Shown piece after piece: positions 17,892 to 26,048 of a stretch of 62,117 nt of DNA. How positions within the stretch are numbered: position 1 is the first letter of the stretch; each line of letters starts with the position of its first letter. The notes beneath the pieces were generated by a model, which made no database searches, was not told where the DNA came from, and saw only the letters and a list, made by a program, of their open reading frames with translations. Position numbers and translations under genes: made by a program. Source of the DNA: Bacteroidales bacterium (lineage in GTDB: Bacteria; Bacteroidota; Bacteroidia; Bacteroidales; UBA932); the NCBI GenBank assembly GCA_017651465.1, contig JAGCCX010000062.1, positions 1 to 62,117 of the forward strand, written 5' to 3'.

Positions 17892-19481
17892 TTATTCTGT
17901 TTCGTTCACTATAACAAGCAGGAGGGCCTGTTCGCCGCTGCTTTGCTTGATGGTGTAGGCAGTATCTTTTTCAAGCTCTATTTCGCCTGAGTCAGCCCAG
18001 TTGTCCCAAGGGGAATCTATGACGGTTACTTCAGTACTTCCGGCGTAGAGGCCAATCTTGGCGGAACTGCCGGACTTCCTCCTTATGTACCAGAAACGAA
18101 CGGTGCTGTTGAGCGTAGCGGATGTCTTGAAGTTCAAGTATCCTGTGCTGTTCAGTTTAACACCCCTGTTTGAAGAGTATTCACCGATTTCCCAGCTGGT
18201 GATGTTGTAATCTCCTCCGAGATCGGTGGTGCCGGAAGGAGTGAAATAATTACCGCCGGCCTCTCCGTCCAGGAGATCCTGGGCGACCTTGCTGGAATTG
18301 TAATAGAAAACGCGTACGTGTGACTCTCCGGCGGAGGCGGAAGCCTTCTGGCTGACGGTAACGTTCTTTGTAACGGATCCTCCGCTGTAGGTGTAGGTAA
18401 GTATTACTTCGGCGCTGCGTGCATATCCGGTGTTGGCGGTGGCCGTAAGCCGGACGTCATCATCGCTGACCGCGCCGACAGTGAGCCAGTCGCATTCTTC
18501 GGCAAGGGCGGCCGTAAGGGCTCCGCCAGCCTTGGGATTGGTGATCTCATAAGCGATGGAGGCGGAAGTAGCATCGGCTTCAAGAGTTACTCCAGAGGCC
18601 TCGATTACGGGATCGAAACTGACCGCGGGGCACCCGAGGTCGTAAATCAAGCCGTTCTGAAGAGTCTTGGAGTTAAGGGAAGTGGTGGATACTGATGCCA
18701 CCGAACCGTCTGCACAATTGAATGTGAGAGTAAGGGTCTTGACGCTCGACTGCTTGGTCTGAACGGGAACATAATACACCGCGTCCTTCTCCAGAGTGCC
18801 GTCGGCAAGGAGAGTGATGTCCGCCTTTGCGCTCTGGACATCGGTAGTTTCAAACGTGGTGGTGCTGAACGAAGGACGGCCGCGGAAGCGTGCGGAGCCG
18901 CTGCTCTCGAACTTGATGGATTTTACATTCTCTGCGCTTATCTTGATCTTGAAGAAGGCCGTTCCGAAGTGGAACGCGAGATTGCCGTCGCTGTCTGACT
19001 TGGCCACCATTATGGCGTGGGTGGAACTGAATCCGTCCTTGACGGCAGCCACCGTTTCAGCTACCTGATGATCCACCATCACCGTAACGTTTCCTGCGGA
19101 GAGGGGACGATTCTTGTCTTTGGGGTCGATGGTCGCTGCATCGGGATAAATTGCATAGAAAGTCGTTTCTTCTTTATCCACGTCGGCAACGGTGCCGTTG
19201 AAAGTGGCTGTGGCCTGGCCGGCGCCATCCTTGAGAGTGAAGGTGTAAACATTCTCGGACCCGGCGGCTACTACGGAGATTGCATCGCCCTCTGACCAGA
19301 CAACTTTCTTGGGCTGGACGAGCTCGGTTTTGCTGCCCTGGGGAACAGATACGGAGAAGGTCTTTTCGACGGTGGCTGCGGGAGCGTCCTGAGGCAGGTT
19401 AGTCTCCGGGGCCACTTCTTTGTTGCAGGATACAACGAGCAGCGAAAGAGCTGCGATGGTAAATACGAAAATCTTTTTCAT
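17892..19481 (-). CDS. Surface lipoprotein with fimbrillin-like, BACON and C-terminal beta-sandwich domains
   Basis: 529 aa. The lipobox LLVVSCNKE follows a 17-residue hydrophobic signal. I start at ATG 19481, preceded by GGAGGA; an upstream in-frame ATG (19517) adds a charged leader that would hide the signal peptide. Residues ~40-300 resemble fimbrillin-like adhesin domains (KKVVWSEGDAISVVAAG). A BACON domain covers ~300-390 (ECDWLTVG, then GYARSAEVILTYTYSGG and NVTVSQKA). Residues ~393-529 share a module with the PL1 lyase downstream (both contain TDLGGDY and a C-terminal EQALLLVIV). No catalytic residues are apparent, so it is likely a glycan-binding surface protein, by analogy with BACON proteins of SusE/F-like role. 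Confidence 0.85.
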   Translation of the reverse strand: MKKIFVFTIAALSLLVVSCNKEVAPETNLPQDAPAATVEKTFSVSVPQGSKTELVQPKKVVWSEGDAISVVAAGSENVYTFTLKDGAGQATATFNGTVADVDKEETTFYAIYPDAATIDPKDKNRPLSAGNVTVMVDHQVAETVAAVKDGFSSTHAIMVAKSDSDGNLAFHFGTAFFKIKISAENVKSIKFESSGSARFRGRPSFSTTTFETTDVQSAKADITLLADGTLEKDAVYYVPVQTKQSSVKTLTLTFNCADGSVASVSTTSLNSKTLQNGLIYDLGCPAVSFDPVIEASGVTLEADATSASIAYEITNPKAGGALTAALAEECDWLTVGAVSDDDVRLTATANTGYARSAEVILTYTYSGGSVTKNVTVSQKASASAGESHVRVFYYNSSKVAQDLLDGEAGGNYFTPSGTTDLGGDYNITSWEIGEYSSNRGVKLNSTGYLNFKTSATLNSTVRFWYIRRKSGSSAKIGLYAGSTEVTVIDSPWDNWADSGEIELEKDTAYTIKQSSGEQALLLVIVNETE

Positions 19482-19494
19482 AACTCGTTCCTCC

Positions 19495-19626
19495 TTACCA
19501 TACGATTTGAGTTCCATCTTCTCCCAGCTCGGGGATTGTTGCGCCGGGGCTCTCTACGAGGAAGCAGCTGGCGTTTACTGCTTCGAGCCATTCTGCCTGG
19601 GGGGCAGTGTAATGCTTTGTATTCAT
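19495..19626 (-). CDS. Small protein (43 aa) upstream of the BACON lipoprotein
   Basis: An ATG at 19624-19626 opens 43 codons ending at TAA 19495-19497. The product starts MNTKHYTAPQAEWLEAVNAS and ends in GEDGTQIVW. Like the small ORF at 17722-17874 it carries an early Pro/Glu segment, a short hydrophobic stretch (CFLVES) and an acidic tail, and precedes a large exported lipoprotein. Its stop lies 13 nt before the ATG of that gene, with GGAGGA between them. This tail explains why the longer reading of the lipoprotein gene starting at 19517 is unlikely. Function unknown. Confidence 0.55.
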   Translation of the reverse strand: MNTKHYTAPQAEWLEAVNASCFLVESPGATIPELGEDGTQIVW

Positions 19627-19645
19627 AATATTGTGTTGATGTTTG

Positions 19646-21184
19646 TTACAATGTTACTCCGCTCTTGAATATGGCGATTTCGCGGTAGCCGTTCTTTTCG
19701 TTGTTCACCGCCTCTCCGCTTGCTGCGGCGAGCACGAAGTCGATGAACCGTTTGCTTACGGAATCCATACCCTCATCCTGGGCAAGCACCCCGGCGTTGA
19801 AGTCGATCCAGCCAGGTTTGCCCTCGTACAGAGGGGTGTTGGTGGAAATCTTCATAGTGGGGACGAAGCTCCCGAAGGGGGTGCCGCGGCCGGTAGTGAA
19901 GAGCACGATCTGGCAACCCGAAGCAGCAAGGGCAGTCGAAGCCACCAGGTCGTTGCCGGGTGCGGACAGCAAGTTCAAACCTTTGACGCTCAGGCGTTCA
20001 CCGTACTTGAGCACACCGCGCACGATGCTCTTGCCGCACTTCTGCGTGCAGCCGAGGCTCTTCTCTTCAAGTGTGCTGATGCCTCCGGCCTTGTTGCCGG
20101 GAGAGGGGTTCTCGTATACCGGCATACCCTGCTTGATGAAGTATTCCTTGAAGTCGTTGATGAGCGCGACGGTTTTGTCAAAAGTAGCCTCGTCCTGGCA
20201 GCGGTTCATAAGTATGGTTTCGGCCCCGAACATCTCGGGAACTTCGGTGAGGACGGTGGTGCCGCCCTGTGCCACGATCCAGTCGGAAAATACCCCGAGC
20301 AGGGGATTGGCGGTGATGCCGCTCAGGCCGTCGGAGCCGCCGCATTTAAGGCCCACGCGCAGTTCGCTCACGGGAACTTCCTCACGCACGTCCTTGCTTG
20401 CAACTGCGTATATCTCACGGAGTTGCTGAAGTCCGTACTCTATTTCGTCGCTTACTTTCTGGGTGACGAACATTCGTACCCGGCTCTCGTCAACGGGGCC
20501 CACAAGCTCACGGAAGGCATCGAGCTGATTGTTCTCGCAACCCAGGCTCACCACCAGCACGCCGCCGGCGTTGGGGTGATGCACCATATCGGCGAGCACT
20601 GTGCGCGTATTCTCGTGGTCGTCGCCAAGCTGCGAGCAGCCGTAGTTATGAGGGAATGCAATTATGGCATCGACGGAGCTGCCGGAAGAGACAGCGTCCT
20701 GCCGACTTTGGCCCTTACGAACAGGAGACAGGAGGCTGTCTCCTCCGGCGGCGAGCTCTTCCTTGAAGCGGCGTACGATTTCCTCGCAGATGCCGTTCAC
20801 GCACCCTACGGTGGGGATGACCCATATCTGGTTGCGGATACCCACCTGGCCGTCGGCGCGGCGGAAACCACGGAAACTGCGCTTCTGCGCCGCCTCGGGA
20901 ATCTCTACGAGGGCGGGGGAGAAGCTATAGTCCAGCAGACCCTCGAGATTGGTCTTGATACAACTGTGGTCGACCATCGTGCCTGCCTGCGCAGGGCGGG
21001 TGACGTGGCCGATGGGAAAGCCGTACTTGACGACATTCTGCCCCTCGGCGAGGTCGTCCAGGACAATCTTATGCCCTCTGGGTATGTCGGTCTTGAGGCT
21101 TACCCCTTCTACGCATTCACCTGCCTGCAGGTCCTGCAGGGCCACGGCTACGTTGTCATCGGGATTTATCTTTATGTACTTCAT
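19646..21184 (-). CDS. uxaA: Altronate dehydratase UxaA, with an in-frame repeat insertion
   Basis: 512 aa. It dehydrates D-altronate to KDG. The N-terminal SAF domain (residues ~1-100, MKYIKINPDDNVAVAL) and the catalytic domain with IWVIPTVGCVNG (~121), HNYGCSQLGDDHENTRT (~176) and LKCGGSDGLSGITANP (~281) are all present, so the enzyme should be active. Residues ~145-168 ([20 protein letters not shown]) are absent from E. coli UxaA, where the helix before HTFGC is nearly continuous. This insert is the inverted copy of the repeat seen in the GH105 gene. The gene follows uxaC, with a REP-like sequence in the 46-bp gap. Confidence 0.95.
   Translation of the reverse strand: MKYIKINPDDNVAVALQDLQAGECVEGVSLKTDIPRGHKIVLDDLAEGQNVVKYGFPIGHVTRPAQAGTMVDHSCIKTNLEGLLDYSFSPALVEIPEAAQKRSFRGFRRADGQVGIRNQIWVIPTVGCVNGICEEIVRRFKEELAAGGDSLLSPVRKGQSRQDAVSSGSSVDAIIAFPHNYGCSQLGDDHENTRTVLADMVHHPNAGGVLVVSLGCENNQLDAFRELVGPVDESRVRMFVTQKVSDEIEYGLQQLREIYAVASKDVREEVPVSELRVGLKCGGSDGLSGITANPLLGVFSDWIVAQGGTTVLTEVPEMFGAETILMNRCQDEATFDKTVALINDFKEYFIKQGMPVYENPSPGNKAGGISTLEEKSLGCTQKCGKSIVRGVLKYGERLSVKGLNLLSAPGNDLVASTALAASGCQIVLFTTGRGTPFGSFVPTMKISTNTPLYEGKPGWIDFNAGVLAQDEGMDSVSKRFIDFVLAAASGEAVNNEKNGYREIAIFKSGVTL
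20681..20749. repeat. Palindromic repeat element inserted in uxaA
   Basis: Plus strand: left arm GCCGGAAGAGACAGC (20681-20695) and right arm GCTGTCTCCTCCGGC (20735-20749) are complementary at 14 of 15 positions. Between them, 20701-20727 begins GCCGACTTTGGCCCTTACGA and is identical over 27 bp to the complement of 33999-34025 in the GH105 gene, although the arms differ. The total of 69 bp encodes an extra loop in UxaA. The frame stays open even though the element is inverted relative to the other copies. Confidence 0.8.
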
Positions 21185-21200
21185 AAATATCTCAACTTCG

Positions 21201-21227
21201 GATTTCTCGACTTCGCTCGAAATGACA
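21201..21227 (-). repeat. 27-bp REP-like interspersed repeat (copy 1)
   Basis: The minus strand reads TGTCATTTCGAGCGAAGTCG followed by AGAAATC. A second copy with a single difference lies at 59615-59641 on the plus strand. It can fold as ATTTCTCGA...TCGAAAT. It lies in the uxaC-uxaA gap. Similar sequences are common between genes in Bacteroidota chromosomes, and no function is assigned. Confidence 0.75.
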
Positions 21228-21230
21228 GGA

Positions 21231-22646
21231 TTAGAATTGGAAATAGTTCTTGGCGTTGTTGTAGCAGATATCTTCTATCATCTGTCCGAGGAAATCGAGC
21301 TCGGAGGCAGGGAGCTTGCCGTTCTCCACGTCGGTGCCCACCACGTCGCAGAGTATGCGGCGGAAGTATTCGTGACGAGGATAGCTGATGAAACTGCGGC
21401 TATCGGTAAGCATACCCACAAAGCGGCTCAGCAGGCCCAGGTTGCTCAGGGCGTTCATTTGCTTGCGCATACCGTCTTCCTGATCGAGGAACCACCAGCC
21501 GCTTCCGAACTGCATCTTGCCGGGAACGGTGCCGTCGTTGAAGGTGTAGGCCATAGTCATCATAACCTCGTTGTCCTTGGGATTGAGACAGTAGAGTATG
21601 GTCTTTGCGAGTTTGTCTTCGCTTGCAAGACGATCCAGGAACTTGTGTCCCGCAGCTGCGGTGGGCAGGTCGTGAATGGCGTCAAATCCTGTGTCGGGGC
21701 CAACCAGACCGAACATCTTGGAGTTGTTGTTGCGGATAGCGCCCACGTGGAACTGCTGTGTCCAGCCGGCTTCGGCGTCCATTACCGCCTGGTCGTGGAG
21801 GAATGCGCTGCGGAACTTCTCCAGCTCGCGCGGGCCGGGGGCTATGCCCATAAGCACTTTCTTGAATATGAGTTCGATTTCAAGCTCCTTGTAGTCGGCA
21901 GCATAGAAGGTCTCCAGTCCGTGGTCGGACAGTTTGCAGCCGTTTGCGGCAAAGAAGTCGTGCCTTATCTTGAGGGCCTCCTGGAGGTCGGCGTAGGAGT
22001 CGATCTCCTTGCCGGCGGCTTCTCCCAGCTGCTTGAGGTAGGCCTTGTAGCTCTCGGGATTTTCAATCGCCATAGCCTTGTCGGGCCTCCAGGCAGGAAT
22101 GACCTTGGTGCCGAAAGGCTCGGCGGCTATCTTCTTGTGCCAGCGCAGGTCGTCGGCAGGGTCGTCGGTAGTACATACTACGTCCACATTGAACTTGCGT
22201 ATGAGCGCCTGGCCGCGGAATTCGGGAGTGGCGAGTTTGGCGTTGCACTCTTCGAAAATTTCGCGGGCGGTGGCGGGGCAGAGGAGCTTGTCGATTCCGA
22301 ATACCCGGCTCAACTCCAGATGCGTCCAGTGGTAAAGGGGATTACGCATTGTGTAGGGCACGGTTTCAGCCCATTTCCGGAAGGTCTCCCAGGAGCTGTA
22401 CTTGCCGCCTGTGAGGTAATCTTCGGATACACCGTTGCCGCGCATTGCGCGCCATTTGTAGTGGTCGCCGTAGTGCCCGTCCACCAGCCAGAGCTGGGTA
22501 ATGTCGCGGAACTGGATGTTCTCGGCAATCTGTTGAGGTACCAGGTGGCAGTGGTAGTCGATGATGTGCATCTTTTCGGCGTGCTCGTGGAAGAGCTTGC
22601 GCGCTGTCTCCGTCTGGAGCATAAAATCGGGGTTGATAAAGCTCAT
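21231..22646 (-). CDS. uxaC: Glucuronate/galacturonate isomerase UxaC
   Basis: 471 aa, the normal length. It isomerises D-galacturonate to D-tagaturonate (and D-glucuronate to fructuronate) in the cytoplasm. The amidohydrolase-like metal site is visible as HIIDYHCHLVPQQIAENI around residues 28-45. Other typical UxaC blocks are DVVCTTDDPADDLRWHKKI (~161) and SRSFISYPRHEYFRRILC (~430). It follows the DUF4957-like gene by 59 nt. That gap contains a stem-loop at 22669-22696 and is one of the larger gaps in the run, so transcript processing or a change in expression level here is possible. Confidence 0.96.
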   Translation of the reverse strand: MSFINPDFMLQTETARKLFHEHAEKMHIIDYHCHLVPQQIAENIQFRDITQLWLVDGHYGDHYKWRAMRGNGVSEDYLTGGKYSSWETFRKWAETVPYTMRNPLYHWTHLELSRVFGIDKLLCPATAREIFEECNAKLATPEFRGQALIRKFNVDVVCTTDDPADDLRWHKKIAAEPFGTKVIPAWRPDKAMAIENPESYKAYLKQLGEAAGKEIDSYADLQEALKIRHDFFAANGCKLSDHGLETFYAADYKELEIELIFKKVLMGIAPGPRELEKFRSAFLHDQAVMDAEAGWTQQFHVGAIRNNNSKMFGLVGPDTGFDAIHDLPTAAAGHKFLDRLASEDKLAKTILYCLNPKDNEVMMTMAYTFNDGTVPGKMQFGSGWWFLDQEDGMRKQMNALSNLGLLSRFVGMLTDSRSFISYPRHEYFRRILCDVVGTDVENGKLPASELDFLGQMIEDICYNNAKNYFQF

Positions 22647-22668
22647 AACTAAATTGATTGATTTGGGA

Positions 22669-22696
22669 GGGAGTCGGGCGGTCAGGCCCGGCTCCC
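22669..22696. other. Strong stem-loop between uxaC and the surface lipoprotein gene
   Basis: GGGAGTCGGGC (22669-22679) pairs with GCCCGGCTCCC (22686-22696) at 10 of 11 positions around a 6-nt loop. On the minus transcript there is no U-run after the stem, so it is not a standard terminator. It could partly attenuate or stabilise the mRNA between the extracellular (susC/D) and cytoplasmic (uxa) parts of the operon. Confidence 0.5.
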
Positions 22697-22705
22697 CAGG
22701 AAAAA

Positions 22706-25700
22706 TTACTTGTTGCTAAAGTGTATCTGATAGAAGCAGAGGCCGTTGACCGGTCCGTAGATGGCCACGCGGCCGCCTGAAGGGATGGTGAAGTCAAGCT
22801 GGTGACCTCCGTCCTTCTTGGCATATCCGCCGGGCTGGGCTTCAAGCTCAGCGCCGTCCAGGGCTATTGCCACGGTACGGTCCAGTGCATCGGAGTCTCC
22901 GGTATTGGTGGCCCAGACGCTGACCTTTCCGCCCGAAGGAGCATCAAACTGGAATGCCCTCACGCTAGCCGTTCCCTTACCTCCCATCTGGATGAAGTAT
23001 GAACCGTTGGGATGCACGTTGTACTTGAGGGAACTGCCTCCGGAAACGACATCGAGACCATTGAGCGAGAAGTCTTTAGCCTCGTTGTTGTTGATGGCTG
23101 TGAAGTTGGCCTGGAAGGCGGCAATCCAGTCGGTATCGGAGAAGTTCCAGTCATACTCAACTGGCTCGACTGCAGGCTCGCCGGAAGTAGTGTAGGTGAA
23201 CTCAAGCTTGTAGAAGCGGAGAGCGTTGCCGGAAGCATAGACATACACTTCGCCGGCGGGGACGTTGAACTCGGCCACTGTAGGCTCGGCGGAGGAAGGT
23301 GTACCGGCGGGAACCGTCTGCTCTTCGTTGTTCACATTCACGGCTACGAGACGGGTCAGGTCTTCGGAGCTTCCGGTGTTGGACGCCCATACCTTGAGTA
23401 CGCCCTGTTCTGGAGCGGTGAACTTCATATAGCGGTCGGACGTGCTGCCCTTGCCGCCCCACTGGAAGAAGGTAGTGTTGTACTTGCTCTTGGCAGTGGA
23501 GAAGATGGTAAGGTCATCGTGAGTGAGGTCCCAGTTGGTGATGTCGGTGTTGAGGGCGCCGTATCTTGCGAACGCATCCTGCCAGTCGGGCAGGGAGAAG
23601 TCCCAGGTCTTGGTAACTGTGACCGCCTCTCCGCCGCCGCCACCCTTGGGCTGGATGGCGAAGGAAGCAGTACCGGGCTCGGATTTGGTGTAGTAAATGT
23701 CGCCCGATGCGGGATTCGCCGTTACACTGAAGCTGTAGAGTCCGGCTTTGAGAGCCGCTATTTCCTCGGCGGGAACGGTGAAGCTGAGTTCGGTCTGGGG
23801 CTCGTAAGACTTCTTGTTGAAGACCACCACGTAGCTGGCGGCGTTCCTAACGGCCTCCCAGGTGATGGTAACGGCAGTCTCGTCGCCCTCGGTCAGGGTA
23901 ACGGGCTCGACGCTCGGCACAGGCGAAGGGAGTACCTTGTCGCCGGCGCTGGTATCTTTGCTCCAGGCGAGTTTAAGGATGCTCACGGGGCCTGTGGGAT
24001 AGATGTAAACGATGCCTTCGCCGCTTACCGGACTGACCACTACTTTCTGGACTCCGCTGCCGGCGGCAGAAGCAACGACTCCGCCCATTATGGAGAAGCC
24101 CTTGCCGTCTATGAGAGCCACCTTGACACCGTTGCCTTTGCCTTCACTGTCGGCGATCTCGAGGTCCACGGAACCGGCCTTGCTGACTATGAAGGAAATG
24201 TAGCCGTCGGTGGGGACGCCCTTGCTGTTGGTGGGTGCTGCGCTCAGGAAGTTGATGGCACCGTCGGTGTTCATCGGAACCTGCTCGCTGGCCACCAGCA
24301 GCAGCTCATCGCGCACACGGGTGCTCTTGACCTCGCCTGCGAAGAGCTTGGCATCCTGGAGATTCCAGGTGTGGGCGCCCTCTAGTGCATTTTGGGTGAG
24401 ATCTTCAACCTCCTGCACGAAGGCGTTCCACCACTTGGCGGCACCGATCTGCTTCTCGGCTAGTTCCTGGTTGGACAGGTTGAAGTAGTTGCCCTTGGAA
24501 TTGAAGCAGGGATCCTCGTCAAGCTCTGTTACCGCAGCATCTGCCGCGGAGCACTGCTTGAAGAAGTCGGCCCCGTGCACGAAGACATAGTTGTCGGCAG
24601 CGTCGAGGCTGGTAGGCATAAGCGTGGCGGCGTTGGACTGGAAGAGCTGCGAACGCAGGGTGGCGGCGTCGGGATTGGCGTCGTTCTCGTGGAGGAAGAG
24701 GTTCTTCTTGAGGGAGAAACGATTTACCTGAGAGCGTACTGCGAAGATACCGCGGCAGTTGCTGTTGTCGAAGTTGGCGATGTTCTTTACAGTATTGTTC
24801 TCGAAGGTCATATCGCCCAGGGTAAGACCGGCGTCCAGACGGAACAATGTACGTACACCGTCGTAAATGGTGTTGTTGACCAGCGAAATGTTGTTGATGG
24901 TGCAGCTCTGGCGGACGTCGAAGCAGTCGCCGCTGCCGCCCGAGATGTCGTGCATCTCGCAGCCTTCCATAACAAACTCGCCCAGGGTCATAGGGTTGGA
25001 GTTGTTGTCGTAGAACAGGCCGGCGGAGTAGTTCGTTATGGCGCAGTTGACGAGCTTGATGCTGCTCACGTTGATGGTGCCGCCGTTGTGCTCGAAGATG
25101 CGGGAATACTTGCCCTCCTGGCCGTTGAATTCTACACCCTCGGCATAGAAGTCGCCTCCGGTGTAGTCTTCACCCAGCTTGACGTCGCACCAGATGACGG
25201 GACGGTTGCCCTCGGCATCGGTCTCGCCCAGCACGCGGAAACCGCTCACAGGCTTGATGCTGCCCACCTCATAGGGTGAACCCGAGATGCTCACGAACAC
25301 GTTGCCGCCGTTGACCATAGCCTCTTTGAGGGCTGCAGCGTCGGATACGGTAACGACACTTGAAGCATCGGGAAGGGTCCAGGCGTCCAGGGCGCCGCGG
25401 CTGGCGCTCTTGAAGAAGAGTACCACGCTGTATTCGGTAGAAGGAGCGAGTCCGGGGACAGTGGCGCTGGCGGCCGACTTGTCGGCATCGGTGAGAGTGT
25501 AGACGATGGCCTTGCCGCCCTTGACGGGAGTGCATTCGATGCGTTCTACGTCGGTGTAGTCGTTAACATCCTTCGACCAGGACAGGGTCAGGCTGCTCGA
25601 GGTCTTCGAAACGGCCTTGAGGAAGAGATTGTCCTTGACGGCATAGGTGCGGAAGTTGCTGTCGAAGTAGGCCCAGTTGGAAGGCTCGCACTTGGAGCTC

Positions 25701-26047
25701 TTACCGCGTACTTTAAAACCGCACTTGAGATCTTCTTCCAGTGTGGCCTGGTAGGGTACCTGGTCGGCCGGTACTATGAAGCTGGCTACCTGTGAGCCCT
25801 CTCCGTTGGCCTTGTCGGTGTCGTACTCGAAAACTATGAGTTCGTATTCCTCGACATCCTTGGTCGTATCCCAGGAGAAGTTCACGACGTTGCCGAGAGA
25901 ACTGATTGTGCGGGCGCCCAGGTTGATAGGCTGGATGCAGCGTTCGAGGGAGAGTTGGGTCACTTCCTGGAACTCTTTTGTACATCCTGCGGCCAGAAGC
26001 ACCGCAAGCGCGCAAAGCGCAATCCGGAATATATTCTTGGTTCTCAT
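22706..26047 (-). CDS. Large surface lipoprotein, DUF4957/beta-helix type, third gene of the SusC/D block
   Basis: 1113 aa. A signal and lipobox (LLAAGCTKE) are followed by two Fn3-like segments (~50-225). A right-handed beta-helix region lies at ~240-520, with short repeated strands such as NISLVNNTIYDG and DMTFENNTVKNI. A third Fn3-like segment is at ~715-800 (EGDETAVTITWEAVRNAASY). Two copies of a beta-sandwich module follow, ~814-960 (WDFSLPDWQDAFARYG) and ~964-1113 (WNFSDTDWIAAFQANF). The same module is found once in the PL1 lyase at 14663-17710. It sits one base after susD, the position of SusE/F-like glycan-binding proteins, so surface binding of pectin fragments is the likely role. 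A catalytic function for the beta-helix cannot be excluded. Confidence 0.85.
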   Translation of the reverse strand: MRTKNIFRIALCALAVLLAAGCTKEFQEVTQLSLERCIQPINLGARTISSLGNVVNFSWDTTKDVEEYELIVFEYDTDKANGEGSQVASFIVPADQVPYQATLEEDLKCGFKVRGKSSKCEPSNWAYFDSNFRTYAVKDNLFLKAVSKTSSSLTLSWSKDVNDYTDVERIECTPVKGGKAIVYTLTDADKSAASATVPGLAPSTEYSVVLFFKSASRGALDAWTLPDASSVVTVSDAAALKEAMVNGGNVFVSISGSPYEVGSIKPVSGFRVLGETDAEGNRPVIWCDVKLGEDYTGGDFYAEGVEFNGQEGKYSRIFEHNGGTINVSSIKLVNCAITNYSAGLFYDNNSNPMTLGEFVMEGCEMHDISGGSGDCFDVRQSCTINNISLVNNTIYDGVRTLFRLDAGLTLGDMTFENNTVKNIANFDNSNCRGIFAVRSQVNRFSLKKNLFLHENDANPDAATLRSQLFQSNAATLMPTSLDAADNYVFVHGADFFKQCSAADAAVTELDEDPCFNSKGNYFNLSNQELAEKQIGAAKWWNAFVQEVEDLTQNALEGAHTWNLQDAKLFAGEVKSTRVRDELLLVASEQVPMNTDGAINFLSAAPTNSKGVPTDGYISFIVSKAGSVDLEIADSEGKGNGVKVALIDGKGFSIMGGVVASAAGSGVQKVVVSPVSGEGIVYIYPTGPVSILKLAWSKDTSAGDKVLPSPVPSVEPVTLTEGDETAVTITWEAVRNAASYVVVFNKKSYEPQTELSFTVPAEEIAALKAGLYSFSVTANPASGDIYYTKSEPGTASFAIQPKGGGGGEAVTVTKTWDFSLPDWQDAFARYGALNTDITNWDLTHDDLTIFSTAKSKYNTTFFQWGGKGSTSDRYMKFTAPEQGVLKVWASNTGSSEDLTRLVAVNVNNEEQTVPAGTPSSAEPTVAEFNVPAGEVYVYASGNALRFYKLEFTYTTSGEPAVEPVEYDWNFSDTDWIAAFQANFTAINNNEAKDFSLNGLDVVSGGSSLKYNVHPNGSYFIQMGGKGTASVRAFQFDAPSGGKVSVWATNTGDSDALDRTVAIALDGAELEAQPGGYAKKDGGHQLDFTIPSGGRVAIYGPVNGLCFYQIHFSNK

Positions 26048-26048
26048 A

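Noticed and set aside
20681-20749. Integron attC site, because of the palindrome with a conserved centre
   Set aside because: The GTTRRRY/RYYYAAC core sites are not present at the ends, no integrase gene or cassette array is seen, and the element lies within a reading frame.
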